In this document: in pieces, positions 1 through 5,604 of the stretch | How the letters are laid out: every line of letters starts with the position of its first letter | How positions within the stretch are numbered: the first letter of the stretch is position 1 | DNA from: Candidatus Cloacimonadota bacterium | Lineage (GTDB): Bacteria; Cloacimonadota; Cloacimonadia; Cloacimonadales; Cloacimonadaceae | Length of the DNA: 5,604 nucleotides | NCBI GenBank assembly: GCA_016875595.1 | Contig: VGPI01000136.1 | Coordinates: 1-5,604, forward strand | Reading direction: 5' to 3' | Position numbers and translations under genes: made by a program | The notes under the pieces: model-generated | What the model was told of the DNA's origin: nothing | The model's input: the letters and a program-made list of their open reading frames with translations, nothing else | Databases searched by the model: none

Positions 1-1932
1 GATCAGGGAAGGCGTCGTGGTAGTTCCTCCCTGTCGGAGAGCCACTGTAGCCACATCGGTGAGGTCAGTGCCGGTGGCATCGAGTCCGGTCAGGGTTGGC
101 GGGGGTTCAGCCCCGGAGAAAACCGGATTGACCCACAGATAAACCTGATCATTACCGCCATCCACGATCTCATACTTGACTAAGAGGAGGTAGGTTTGTC
201 CATATTCGTAGATGTAATCGGTGGTGGCAATATCCACGCTATAGTTTGCTGCCTTGGTGATCCCGAATCTGAAGGTATCATTCGAGGAGTTCTTATTGAC
301 AAACACTTTCGGGCGGAAAGTCGAACCCAGGGTTGTCCCTCCGAAATGGAAGAAATAATCACCCGTCGTCTTGGCATCGGAGACCTTGACCAGGAACGAC
401 GCATAAACCGCTCCGCTGGTTTGAGCCGCAAAGGTGCGGTTGATGTCTTCGCCTGCTCCGGCAAGGGCTGCGGCATTGCCGGAAGTGGAAGGATAATCAG
501 GATAGGTCAGGTTTTGATTGGAAACAGGGATGAAATTGGAAGTACCGCTATGCGAGTTCCAGCCCAGAGTGTTCAAAAGATATCCCACCGGATAGTTAAA
601 ATTCTCCTCCAGGAGCAGGTTCGGATTGACCACTTCTCCCGAGGAATAGGTTGTGACGATCTGCTGAACCGCACCGCTGGTCACCGTGATATCCTGAGCG
701 TAGATCTGATTTGCCGGAGGGGAGAACTTGACCCAGACCGAGTCATTGTAGTCCTGAGCCAGGGCAAGGGGATTGGAGTAGGTGCCACCCTCGGTAGAGG
801 CAAATGTATAGGGTCCCGTAGAGGCAACTGAGATGCCTGTAGTCAGGAATTCACTGGTGATGGTGAATGACTTGGGAGCGGATGACTGACCCACTTCCGC
901 CCTGAAATAAAGGAAATTGGGATTGACCTGCAAGGCGGGAACCGGATCGGTCGCCGTACCGGAAACATTGATCACAACATCAGCAGCGCCGGTGCTGGCA
1001 TGCGTGACCGTACCATTGTGATTCCCGGCACTGGAAGGATTGTAACGGACTTCGATGAGCCCATTGTAATCGAGCGCTACTTGGGCGGTCAAGTCCCAGG
1101 TTCCTGCCGGCACGCGTACCTGGAAGGGTGCGGTGGCAGTGATATTGATCGGGGCAGTGAGATTAGAGCCACTCAGGGTATAGGTCTGTGCGGCGGAAGG
1201 ATAGCCCGTCCAGGCGCTGAACGCGGACAGACTCTGAATGACCGAGATGGTTGGAGTGGTGCCGGAACTGCCGGTCACTGATAGATTGTCAACCGCAAAG
1301 CTGGGTCGGGAACCCGCTCCGCTCACCTGTCTGGAAGCCCAGCGGATCTGCACGACGGCTTGGTTGTTGCATGCTTCCGGCAGGGTGATGCTTTTATTCT
1401 GCAGATTCTGTGGTGTGGTAATGGCGGTTGTCTGGGTGGTTGTATTATTCTGATACTCCACCCCCGTCAGAGTAGTAAATGCACCGGTAGTCCCGATCCG
1501 GTACTGCAGTGTCACCTCATTGATCCGGGTGTTACTGCTTCCATCATAAGGATTGCGGATGGTCATGATGTCATAGGTGACCTGAACGTTGTTCTTGCCC
1601 GTGGTATTGAGTGCTAAAACCAGCGTCAAATCCAAGCTGGATGTATTCAGATACCCGATCTTGCCGTTATAATTGTGGACATTCCCGGATGTGGTTGCCG
1701 CCGTACTGCTGGCTATCAGGGCACGATCGGCAGTGGGTGCGTTCGTATTGAATGAACTCCCCGGAGCAGTGGAGATCGTCCAGCCCTGCCAGCCGGCGGG
1801 ATAAGTGGTGGATGAGTGAGCAACTCCACTGAAATCCTGGGAGTAAGGCAGTGCCTGTGCCGTCGGATTGGTCTGGGCGAATGCCAGTGTCATCGACAGC
1901 AGCAGAACCAATGTTATCAATATCTTGTTCAT
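1..1932 (-). CDS. Large exported multidomain beta-sandwich surface protein, N-terminal 644 residues (3' end off window)
   Basis: The minus-strand frame is open without a stop from the ATG at 1930-1932 to the left edge, giving 644 codons. The start is fixed by a perfect Shine-Dalgarno AAGGAGG (1937-1943) four bases upstream. Residues 1-20 are a classical Sec signal peptide: Asn-Lys, a Leu/Ile/Val core, then AFA|Q as the likely cleavage site, so the product leaves the cytoplasm. The mature part reads as beta-sandwich modules. Residues 28-221 begin PYSQDFSG and end FAVDNLSVTG, as in lectin-like or adhesin-like ectodomains. Residues 228-326 (TISV...VSGTA) and 332-434 are two Ig-like modules with YTLSGSNL and VRYNPSSAG or VKFSPP motifs, of the kind repeated in Bacteroidetes surface proteins. 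Residues 438-644 (LLLEENFNYPVG, TGDYFFHFGG, YLWVNP, VALRQGG) form a second lectin/LamG-like sandwich that is cut by the edge. The composition is Thr/Ser/Asn-rich with a single cysteine (188). I infer a secreted or cell-surface role such as adhesion or glycan binding. No catalytic residues are visible. A C-terminal type 9-like sorting domain is possible but outside the window. Confidence 0.85.
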   Translation of the reverse strand, partial: MNKILITLVLLLSMTLAFAQTNPTAQALPYSQDFSGVAHSSTTYPAGWQGWTISTAPGSSFNTNAPTADRALIASSTAATTSGNVHNYNGKIGYLNTSSLDLTLVLALNTTGKNNVQVTYDIMTIRNPYDGSSNTRINEVTLQYRIGTTGAFTTLTGVEYQNNTTTQTTAITTPQNLQNKSITLPEACNNQAVVQIRWASRQVSGAGSRPSFAVDNLSVTGSSGTTPTISVIQSLSAFSAWTGYPSAAQTYTLSGSNLTAPINITATAPFQVRVPAGTWDLTAQVALDYNGLIEVRYNPSSAGNHNGTVTHASTGAADVVINVSGTATDPVPALQVNPNFLYFRAEVGQSSAPKSFTITSEFLTTGISVASTGPYTFASTEGGTYSNPLALAQDYNDSVWVKFSPPANQIYAQDITVTSGAVQQIVTTYSSGEVVNPNLLLEENFNYPVGYLLNTLGWNSHSGTSNFIPVSNQNLTYPDYPSTSGNAAALAGAGEDINRTFAAQTSGAVYASFLVKVSDAKTTGDYFFHFGGTTLGSTFRPKVFVNKNSSNDTFRFGITKAANYSVDIATTDYIYEYGQTYLLLVKYEIVDGGNDQVYLWVNPVFSGAEPPPTLTGLDATGTDLTDVATVALRQGGTTTTPSLI

Positions 1933-1984
1933 AATTCCTCCTTAGGATTATGCGTATTGTGTCAAAAGCGATATTCTCTATTGT

Positions 1985-2014
1985 GATATAATAATCGGAG
2001 CGTTCATACGTCAA
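1985..2014 (-). promoter_or_regulatory. Candidate sigma70-type promoter for the exported protein
   Basis: Read on the minus strand, TTGACG (2009-2014) matches a -35 box in five of six positions. It is followed by an AT-rich run offering TATTAT (1988-1993, 15-nt spacer) or TATATC (1985-1990, 18-nt spacer) as -10. Transcription would start near 1975-1980 and leave a leader of about 45 nt carrying the strong ribosome binding site. Neither spacing is the ideal 17 nt. The lineage's promoter consensus is not known to me, so this is a position-supported guess. Confidence 0.4.
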
Positions 2015-2016
2015 GT

Positions 2017-2047
2017 AAAAAAACACCCACATTCATAGCGGTATGAA
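2017..2047 (-). terminator. Weak candidate terminator after the 218-residue membrane protein
   Basis: On the minus strand, downstream of the TAA at 2100-2102, there is a perfect 6-bp stem TTCATA/TATGAA with a four-base loop (2032-2047). A run of seven T follows at 2017-2023. The stem is AT-rich and separated from the T run by eight bases (TGTGGGTG), which is poor geometry for intrinsic termination. The position, between a gene end and the next gene's promoter, is right. Confidence 0.25.
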
Positions 2048-2099
2048 ATACAACATGTTGCACCACCCCGACCGAAGGAACGACCCTGCCAACCCCCTC

Positions 2100-2756
2100 T
2101 TATTCGTAGATCCGATCCCCGATCCGCAGCGCAGTCACATAGATGATCTCACATGCCCCATTGCCGGTATCGGTACGGCTGGTACTGCTCTGCCAGTTAG
2201 TAACGGATCCTGTTTTACCAACCGCCTGCGCATGAACCAGATAGCCGCTGATCCTGACCTCATCTCCCACCCGGGCAAGGGGCAGCGCACGCCGGATATT
2301 GCGGTTTGCCGGGATGAGATGATTATTGGACATATGCACCTGAACATAACCCGGATCGATGGGGATATCCGCCCTGGCGGTGAACAGGCAAAAGCGAATA
2401 ATCTGGTTAAACTCCAGATACTCAAGGTATTGCGGCACCGATCCCCAGACCAGCGCATAGTCCCAGGGCGAGAGCTCGTGCATAAATCCGGAGCGGTATT
2501 TGCGCTTGCTGACCAAGACGGCTGAAATATCGTAACCGGCAAGGGCAAAGAGGTAAATATCATTGCTCCCGATGCGGATGACCGGAATGCTGACATCCTC
2601 GATGGTTTCCTGGCGGGGATTGTATTTCACTTCGATCCTTGCTTCCGCCGGAGCCGTGTAATAATGCGGAGCCGTGACCCACCCGTAGATCGCATATCCG
2701 GCGACCGCGAAGACCAGCGACACCGCCGGTAGGATGATCCGGTCTGCCCGTTTCAC
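2100..2756 (-). CDS. Conserved hypothetical single-pass membrane protein (218 aa)
   Basis: The function is unknown. The frame starts at a GTG (2754-2756), the only usable start after an in-frame TGA nearby upstream, and ends with TAA. Residues 1-27 (MKRADR, then a hydrophobic run to about YGWV) look like an uncleaved N-terminal anchor with positive-inside charge, so the remaining 190 residues probably lie outside the cytoplasmic membrane. Distinct motifs follow. ELSPWDYALVWG lies at 94-105, with a hydrophobic/aromatic stretch to RFCLF at 121-125. HMSNNHLIPANRNIRRAL lies at 141-158, GDEVRISGYLV at 164-174 and SRTDTGNGACEIIYV at 193-207. I recognise this motif order as that of an uncharacterised bacterial family, from memory and without a search. 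The GD-x-V-x-I-x-GYLV strand pattern would suit a small beta-barrel. Histidines 141 and 146, Asn 144-145 and Cys 202 are candidate functional residues. No good Shine-Dalgarno precedes the GTG, and a GC-rich hairpin lies just upstream. It probably shares a transcript with the gene ending at 2817. Confidence 0.8.
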   Translation of the reverse strand: MKRADRIILPAVSLVFAVAGYAIYGWVTAPHYYTAPAEARIEVKYNPRQETIEDVSIPVIRIGSNDIYLFALAGYDISAVLVSKRKYRSGFMHELSPWDYALVWGSVPQYLEYLEFNQIIRFCLFTARADIPIDPGYVQVHMSNNHLIPANRNIRRALPLARVGDEVRISGYLVHAQAVGKTGSVTNWQSSTSRTDTGNGACEIIYVTALRIGDRIYE

Positions 2757-2778
2757 CTGAACGACTGATCAAATCATC

Positions 2779-2803
2779 GGAGCCGAGCCGTTCGCTCCGC
2801 TCC
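2779..2803 (-). promoter_or_regulatory. GC-rich hairpin in the 60-nt gap between the two small minus-strand genes
   Basis: Two 10-base arms (2779-2788 and 2794-2803) pair at nine of ten positions around a five-base loop. This gives a stable stem between the TGA at 2817-2819 and the GTG start at 2754-2756. On the minus strand it is followed by GATGATTTGATC, not a T run, so it is unlikely to be an efficient intrinsic terminator. It could attenuate read-through, stabilise the upstream message end, or influence initiation at the GTG, which lacks a recognisable ribosome binding site. The structure is seen in the sequence; its role is inferred. Confidence 0.5.
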
Positions 2804-2816
2804 CTGAATCAAAGGA

Positions 2817-3260
2817 TCAGATCTGTCGATCCAGATATTGCCAGCCCGGAACGGGTTCCAGCAGCCCGTCTTCCACTGCTTTTTTCACATTGCGGCAGGG
2901 CAGGTTCTGTGCCAAGATCTGTCCCCGGGTGATGGTTTTCAGATCCACTTGCGCCGGATATTTGGCTTGCAGCGCCCACATCATCTTGATAAATATGCTG
3001 TACCATGACGGATAGGTGACATTCTCATCCCGGTCACGCAGAGCGCTGAGATAGATCCGAAAGTCGTCACGGTAGCCCTCGGACAGGTCAAGTGCCTTGA
3101 TCTGGCGGGCGATATTGCCATAGGCGATGTTTTGTTCCTGGATCGGCATTGCCGGCATCCGGCGCATCAGAGTGCGTTTCAGCCGCGGATGATAGTAATA
3201 CACCGCCCCGTCCAGCTTCCCGGAAAACCCTTTAATTCCTTCTTTTACAGTAGCTTTCAT
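2817..3260 (-). CDS. Small basic protein of unknown function with N-terminal GFSGKLDG motif (147 aa)
   Basis: The function is not recognised. The ATG at 3258-3260 is preceded by a strong AGGAGGT four bases upstream, and the frame ends in TGA. The protein has no signal peptide or membrane segment and is probably cytoplasmic. Residues 1-38 are glycine- and base-rich, with GIKGFSGKLDGAVYYY at 8-23 and RLKRTLMRRMP at 26-36. Residues 39-58 (PIQEQNIAYGNIARQIKALD) look helical. Residues 64-103 hold an aromatic-rich helical stretch (YPSWYSIFIKMMWAL), and a C-terminal part reads PCRNVKKAVEDGLLEPVPG at 121-139. The opening G-x-SGK-x-x-G-x-V-x-Y followed by RRMP loosely resembles the start of DUF6266-type proteins of Bacteroidetes. 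That is a remembered pattern, not a demonstrated homology. The basic, compact layout could suit nucleic-acid or virion/structural binding, but no diagnostic motif supports this. It is divergent from secA and upstream of the membrane protein gene. Confidence 0.75.
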   Translation of the reverse strand: MKATVKEGIKGFSGKLDGAVYYYHPRLKRTLMRRMPAMPIQEQNIAYGNIARQIKALDLSEGYRDDFRIYLSALRDRDENVTYPSWYSIFIKMMWALQAKYPAQVDLKTITRGQILAQNLPCRNVKKAVEDGLLEPVPGWQYLDRQI

Positions 3261-3264
3261 GTTT

Positions 3265-3271
3265 ACCTCCT
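3265..3271 (-). promoter_or_regulatory. Ribosome binding site that decides the start of the 147-aa protein
   Basis: AGGAGGT on the minus strand lies four bases before the ATG at 3258-3260. It argues for this start over the in-frame TTG at 3309-3311, which would add 17 residues (beginning with TLSPQGAKW) and has no comparable site. Confidence 0.8.
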
Positions 3272-3318
3272 GTATTTTGAGCCACTTTGCGCCCTGGGGT
3301 GAAAGTGTCAATCACTTT

Positions 3319-3373
3319 ATTATCCCCCCTTAATCAAGCGTTAATTGTTAACGCTTGATTAAGGGGGGATAAT
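3319..3373. repeat. Perfect 26-bp inverted repeat with 3-nt loop between divergent genes
   Basis: The left arm (3319-3344) is exactly complementary to the right arm (3348-3373), with only TTG (3345-3347) between them. Each arm has an AT-rich inner part (CTTGATTAA), a run of six C or G, and an ATTAT outer end. The T and A runs expected of an intrinsic terminator are absent on both sides, and the element lies in the 5' region of both divergent genes, so a terminator role is unlikely. Alternatives are a REP/MITE-like mobile palindrome, a dyad operator, or a cruciform/mRNA structural element. The left arm begins 59 bases upstream of the minus-strand ATG, so a minus-strand message starting beyond it would carry the hairpin in its leader. 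Confidence 0.9.
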
Positions 3374-3391
3374 GACTTGATTAAGAGGGGC
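3348..3391 (+). repeat. Degenerate direct repeat of the inverted-repeat core
   Basis: Two adjacent 22-nt units (3348-3369 and 3370-3391) match at 16 of 22 positions. They share CTTGATTAAG followed by a G-rich run: six G in the first, AGGGG in the second. Together with the opposite-facing left arm (CCCCCCTTAATCAAG, 3324-3338), the core occurs three times within 70 bases. This could be a cluster of protein-binding sites or remnants of a repetitive palindromic element. Confidence 0.7.
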
Positions 3392-3556
3392 AGGGAACCG
3401 AGGAACCGGCAGGATGGGGGGAGAGAGAGCCGGGATAAAACCGGTCGGATGAGAAAAGCATTGACACAAAGGACAGGGTTCGGAGAAAGTAACGAAAATC
3501 GAAACAACGGGTGCTTTAGCGGCACCGGAGTCAAGGAACAAGATAAGGAAGACGAT
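3392..3556 (+). promoter_or_regulatory. Purine-rich leader and promoter region of secA
   Basis: This stretch holds no convincing gene. The plus strand is strikingly purine-rich: 90 of 120 bases from 3391 to 3510 are A or G. A perfect TTGACA at 3461-3466 could be a -35 box, but no acceptable -10 lies 16-18 bases beyond it, so the true promoter is not located. Small stems occur: CCGG/CCGG around GATAAAA (3431-3444), and GGTGC/GCACC around a 7-nt loop (3510-3526), the latter ending 30 bases before the secA ATG. A 12-codon reading frame (3414-3452) and an in-frame upstream ATG (3449) are described under findings. Confidence 0.4.
3545..3551 (+). promoter_or_regulatory. Ribosome binding site that decides the secA start
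   Basis: AAGGAAG lies five bases before the ATG at 3557-3559, good spacing for initiation there. The in-frame ATG at 3449 has only GGTCGG upstream, which is a poor site. Confidence 0.7.
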
Positions 3557-5604
3557 ATGTTGGAACGACTTCTGCGCATCATATTCGGCGACAAGTCCCA
3601 GAAAGATCTGAAGGCGATACAGCCGCTGGTCGATGAAATAAATGAGATCTATGCCGGTCTGGTGCAATATGACGATGATCAGTTGCGCGATCGCATCACC
3701 CAGATCCGCAGCGAACTGAAAGCGAAACTCGATCTCCTCGAAACTGAGATCGCTGAATTGCTCTTCCGGTTTCGGGAAGAAAGCGACGATAGTGAACGCA
3801 ACCGGATCGAGCGCGAGATCGACAGTGCCAAGAGGGAACTGAAAAAACAACGCAAGGCATTGTTGGATGACTATTTACCGGAGGTCTATGCCATCGTCAG
3901 GGACACCTGTCGCCGCCTCCTGGGGCTCAAGTATGACGTGCGCGGTCACGAAGTGGGGTGGAACATGGTGCCTTTTGACGTTCAGCTCATCGGCGCCATT
4001 GCCCTGCATGAAGGCAAAATTGCTGAGATGGCTACCGGTGAGGGTAAGACCCTGGTGGCAACGTTGCCGCTCTTTCTGAATGCGCTCTTGGGCAAGGGGG
4101 TGCATTTGGTGACGGTAAATGATTATCTGGCTCAGCGCGATGCCGAATGGATGGGTCCGGTCTTTGCCTTTCATGATCTGTCGGTCGGCTGCATAACCAC
4201 CGGCATGAATCACGGGCAACGCAAAGAGGCATACCGCTGTGACATCACTTATGGCATGAACAGCGAATTCGGCTTTGACTACCTGCGGGATAATATGGCG
4301 GTCGGTCATGAACAATTGGTGCAGCGCGACTTTTACTATGCCATCGTGGACGAGGTGGACAGCATCCTCATTGACGAGGCGCGGACACCGCTCATCATCA
4401 GTGGGCAGGTCGCCCAGGACAAGAATTTTTATTCCGAGCTCAAAAGCAGCGTGGCACAGGTGGTTCAGGCGCAAAATGCTCTGGTGCAAAGATATATCAG
4501 CGAGATCCGGGAAGACCTCAAAGAGGATAACCCCCGCGCCGACCGCGATCGCCTGGCGCAAAACCTACTATTGGTCAAGCGTGCTGCCCCGCGGAACAAG
4601 GCATTCATGAAATTGATGCAGGAAGGCGAACTGAAGAAGCTGGTCAATGACACCGAAGGTATCTACCTGCGTGACAAAAAGATGCACGAACTGGACGAGA
4701 ACCTCTTCTTTGTGGTGGAGGAACGTCAAAATTCGGTGGATATGCGTGACAAGGGACGCGACATGCTCTCCCGCGCCGAAAAAGATCTCTTTATCGTGGA
4801 AAGCTTGGACGAGATCCTGGCGCGGATCGATAATGAGGAGAGTTTGAGTGAAAAAGACAGAGCGCTTCAGAAGGAACGGTTGACCAACCGCTTTATGGAC
4901 AAGAGCGAGAAACTGCACAATATCAATCAGTTACTGCGCGCCAATACGCTGTTTGAGAAGGACGTGGAATATGTCCTGCTCGATAACAAGGTGGTCATCG
5001 TCGATGAATTCACCGGACGCCAGATGCCGGGCAGACGCTTTAGTGACGGGCTGCATCAGGCACTGGAAGCGAAGGAAAACGTCAAGATCGAAGCCGGAAC
5101 TCAGACCCTGGCGACGATCACGCTGCAAAATTACTTCCGCATGTTTGAAAAACTGGCAGGCATGACGGGAACAGCAGTGACCGAAGAATCGGAATTTATG
5201 GAGATCTACAAGCTGCCGGTGATGGTCATCCCCACCAACGTTCCGATTACGCGGATCGACCATGACGACGTGATCTACCTGACCAAAAACGAGAAATACC
5301 AGGCGATCATCAACGAGATCGTCTATATGCACGAGCGCAAGAAACCCGTCCTGGTCGGCACGGTCAGCGTCGAGGTCTCGGAAACGATCAGCCGTCTCCT
5401 GCGCCGGCATGGCATTGCCCATAACGTGCTCAATGCCAAAAACCACGAACGTGAGGCGGAGATCATCATGAATGCCGGACAGCCCGGAGCCGTGACCATT
5501 GCGACTAATATGGCGGGTCGTGGAACGGACATCAAACTGGGCACCGGAGTGGTCACCCAAGCCATTGAGGAGTATCGGGGCTTGCCACGCGGGCTCTCGG
5601 ACGA
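3557..5604 (+). CDS. secA: Preprotein translocase ATPase SecA, N-terminal 682 residues (3' end off window)
   Basis: SecA is the cytoplasmic ATPase motor that binds SecYEG and drives unfolded signal-peptide-bearing proteins across the inner membrane. The start MLERLLRIIFGDKSQKDL matches the usual SecA N-terminus. NBD1 shows Walker A ATGEGKT (159-165), VNDYLAQRDAEWMGP (187-201), TYGMNSEFGFDYLRDNM (231-247) and Walker B DEVDSILIDEARTPLIISG (265-283). The preprotein cross-linking insertion follows from about residue 285. NBD2 resumes by about VDEFTGRQMPGRRFSDGLHQ (482-501) and contains MTGTA (536-540), GTVSVEVSE (601-609), HNVLNAKNHEREAEII (622-637) and ATNMAGRGTDIKLG (649-662), the last being helicase motif VI. 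Compared with E. coli SecA, residues about 52-105 are a charged coiled-coil-like insertion and the cross-linking region is enlarged (about 286-450), both typical of FCB-group SecA. The helical scaffold, wing and C-terminal domains lie beyond the right edge. No key residue is missing in the visible part. Divergent from the 147-residue protein gene. Confidence 0.98.
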   Translation, partial: MLERLLRIIFGDKSQKDLKAIQPLVDEINEIYAGLVQYDDDQLRDRITQIRSELKAKLDLLETEIAELLFRFREESDDSERNRIEREIDSAKRELKKQRKALLDDYLPEVYAIVRDTCRRLLGLKYDVRGHEVGWNMVPFDVQLIGAIALHEGKIAEMATGEGKTLVATLPLFLNALLGKGVHLVTVNDYLAQRDAEWMGPVFAFHDLSVGCITTGMNHGQRKEAYRCDITYGMNSEFGFDYLRDNMAVGHEQLVQRDFYYAIVDEVDSILIDEARTPLIISGQVAQDKNFYSELKSSVAQVVQAQNALVQRYISEIREDLKEDNPRADRDRLAQNLLLVKRAAPRNKAFMKLMQEGELKKLVNDTEGIYLRDKKMHELDENLFFVVEERQNSVDMRDKGRDMLSRAEKDLFIVESLDEILARIDNEESLSEKDRALQKERLTNRFMDKSEKLHNINQLLRANTLFEKDVEYVLLDNKVVIVDEFTGRQMPGRRFSDGLHQALEAKENVKIEAGTQTLATITLQNYFRMFEKLAGMTGTAVTEESEFMEIYKLPVMVIPTNVPITRIDHDDVIYLTKNEKYQAIINEIVYMHERKKPVLVGTVSVEVSETISRLLRRHGIAHNVLNAKNHEREAEIIMNAGQPGAVTIATNMAGRGTDIKLGTGVVTQAIEEYRGLPRGLSD

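Noticed and set aside
196..831. Plus-strand 211-codon open frame
   Set aside because: It lies wholly antisense to the exported protein. Its translation has unstructured Gly/Arg/Ile-rich composition, while the opposite strand has a signal peptide, a perfect ribosome binding site and coherent domains.
1667..2032. Minus-strand 121-codon open frame across the promoter region
   Set aside because: It runs out of frame into the exported protein gene, crosses the candidate promoter and ribosome binding site, and has no protein-like pattern.
2051..2060. 10-bp palindrome CAACATGTTG as an operator
   Set aside because: It is short, occurs once, and lies between a gene end and the next promoter's -35 box without a second site, so chance is sufficient.
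2043..2525. Plus-strand 160-codon open frame
   Set aside because: It is antisense to the 218-residue membrane protein, whose conserved motifs and N-terminal anchor make that strand the coding one.
3261..3311. Upstream TTG start adding 17 residues to the 147-aa protein
   Set aside because: There is no ribosome binding site before the TTG, whereas AGGAGGT precedes the internal ATG at ideal spacing; the extra residues have no protein-like feature.
3319..3373. Inverted repeat as an intrinsic terminator
   Set aside because: No T run follows the stem on either strand, and the two flanking genes are divergent, so neither ends here.
3359..3850. Minus-strand open frames opposite the secA leader and N-terminus
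   Set aside because: They are shadows of the secA frame and of the purine-rich leader, whose complement gives Ser/Pro/Leu/Phe-rich nonsense.
3875..4561. Minus-strand 228-codon open frame within secA
   Set aside because: The plus strand encodes the unmistakable SecA Walker A and Walker B motifs over the same bases.

Overview
The window suggests a bacterium of the FCB superphylum, and my best guess within it is Candidatus Cloacimonadota. Two things point there. The SecA carries the inserted segments seen in Bacteroidetes/Cloacimonadota-type SecA proteins. The secreted protein on the left has the serine/threonine/asparagine-rich beta-sandwich architecture common on the surfaces of these bacteria. 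The lineage is inferred from sequence style and was not tested. No RNA genes, CRISPR array, transposase or phage gene was seen.

Layout. Three genes lie on the minus strand and one on the plus strand. From the left: (i) 1-1932, minus, the first 644 residues of a large exported multidomain protein whose C-terminus lies beyond the left edge; (ii) 1933-2099, an intergenic stretch with a candidate promoter for that gene and a weak candidate terminator for the gene upstream of it; (iii) 2100-2756, minus, a 218-residue protein with one N-terminal membrane anchor and several well-defined motifs but no known function; (iv) 2817-3260, minus, a 147-residue basic protein of unknown function; (v) 3261-3556, a divergent intergenic region with a perfect 26-bp inverted repeat, a degenerate third copy of its core, and a strongly purine-rich leader; (vi) 3557-5604, plus, the first 682 residues of SecA, cut by the right edge.

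How the parts relate. Genes (iv) and (iii) are 60 nt apart on the same strand and are probably co-transcribed, with a GC-rich hairpin between them. The exported protein is 167 nt further on with its own promoter-like sequence and is probably a separate unit. It has a Sec-type signal peptide, so it would be a substrate of the SecYEG-SecA pathway, but nothing here suggests a dedicated link to the neighbouring secA. secA and gene (iv) are divergent and share the 296-nt intergenic region. I found no convincing new biological system. The most unusual items are the inverted repeat between the divergent genes, the two uncharacterised proteins, and the leader region of secA.
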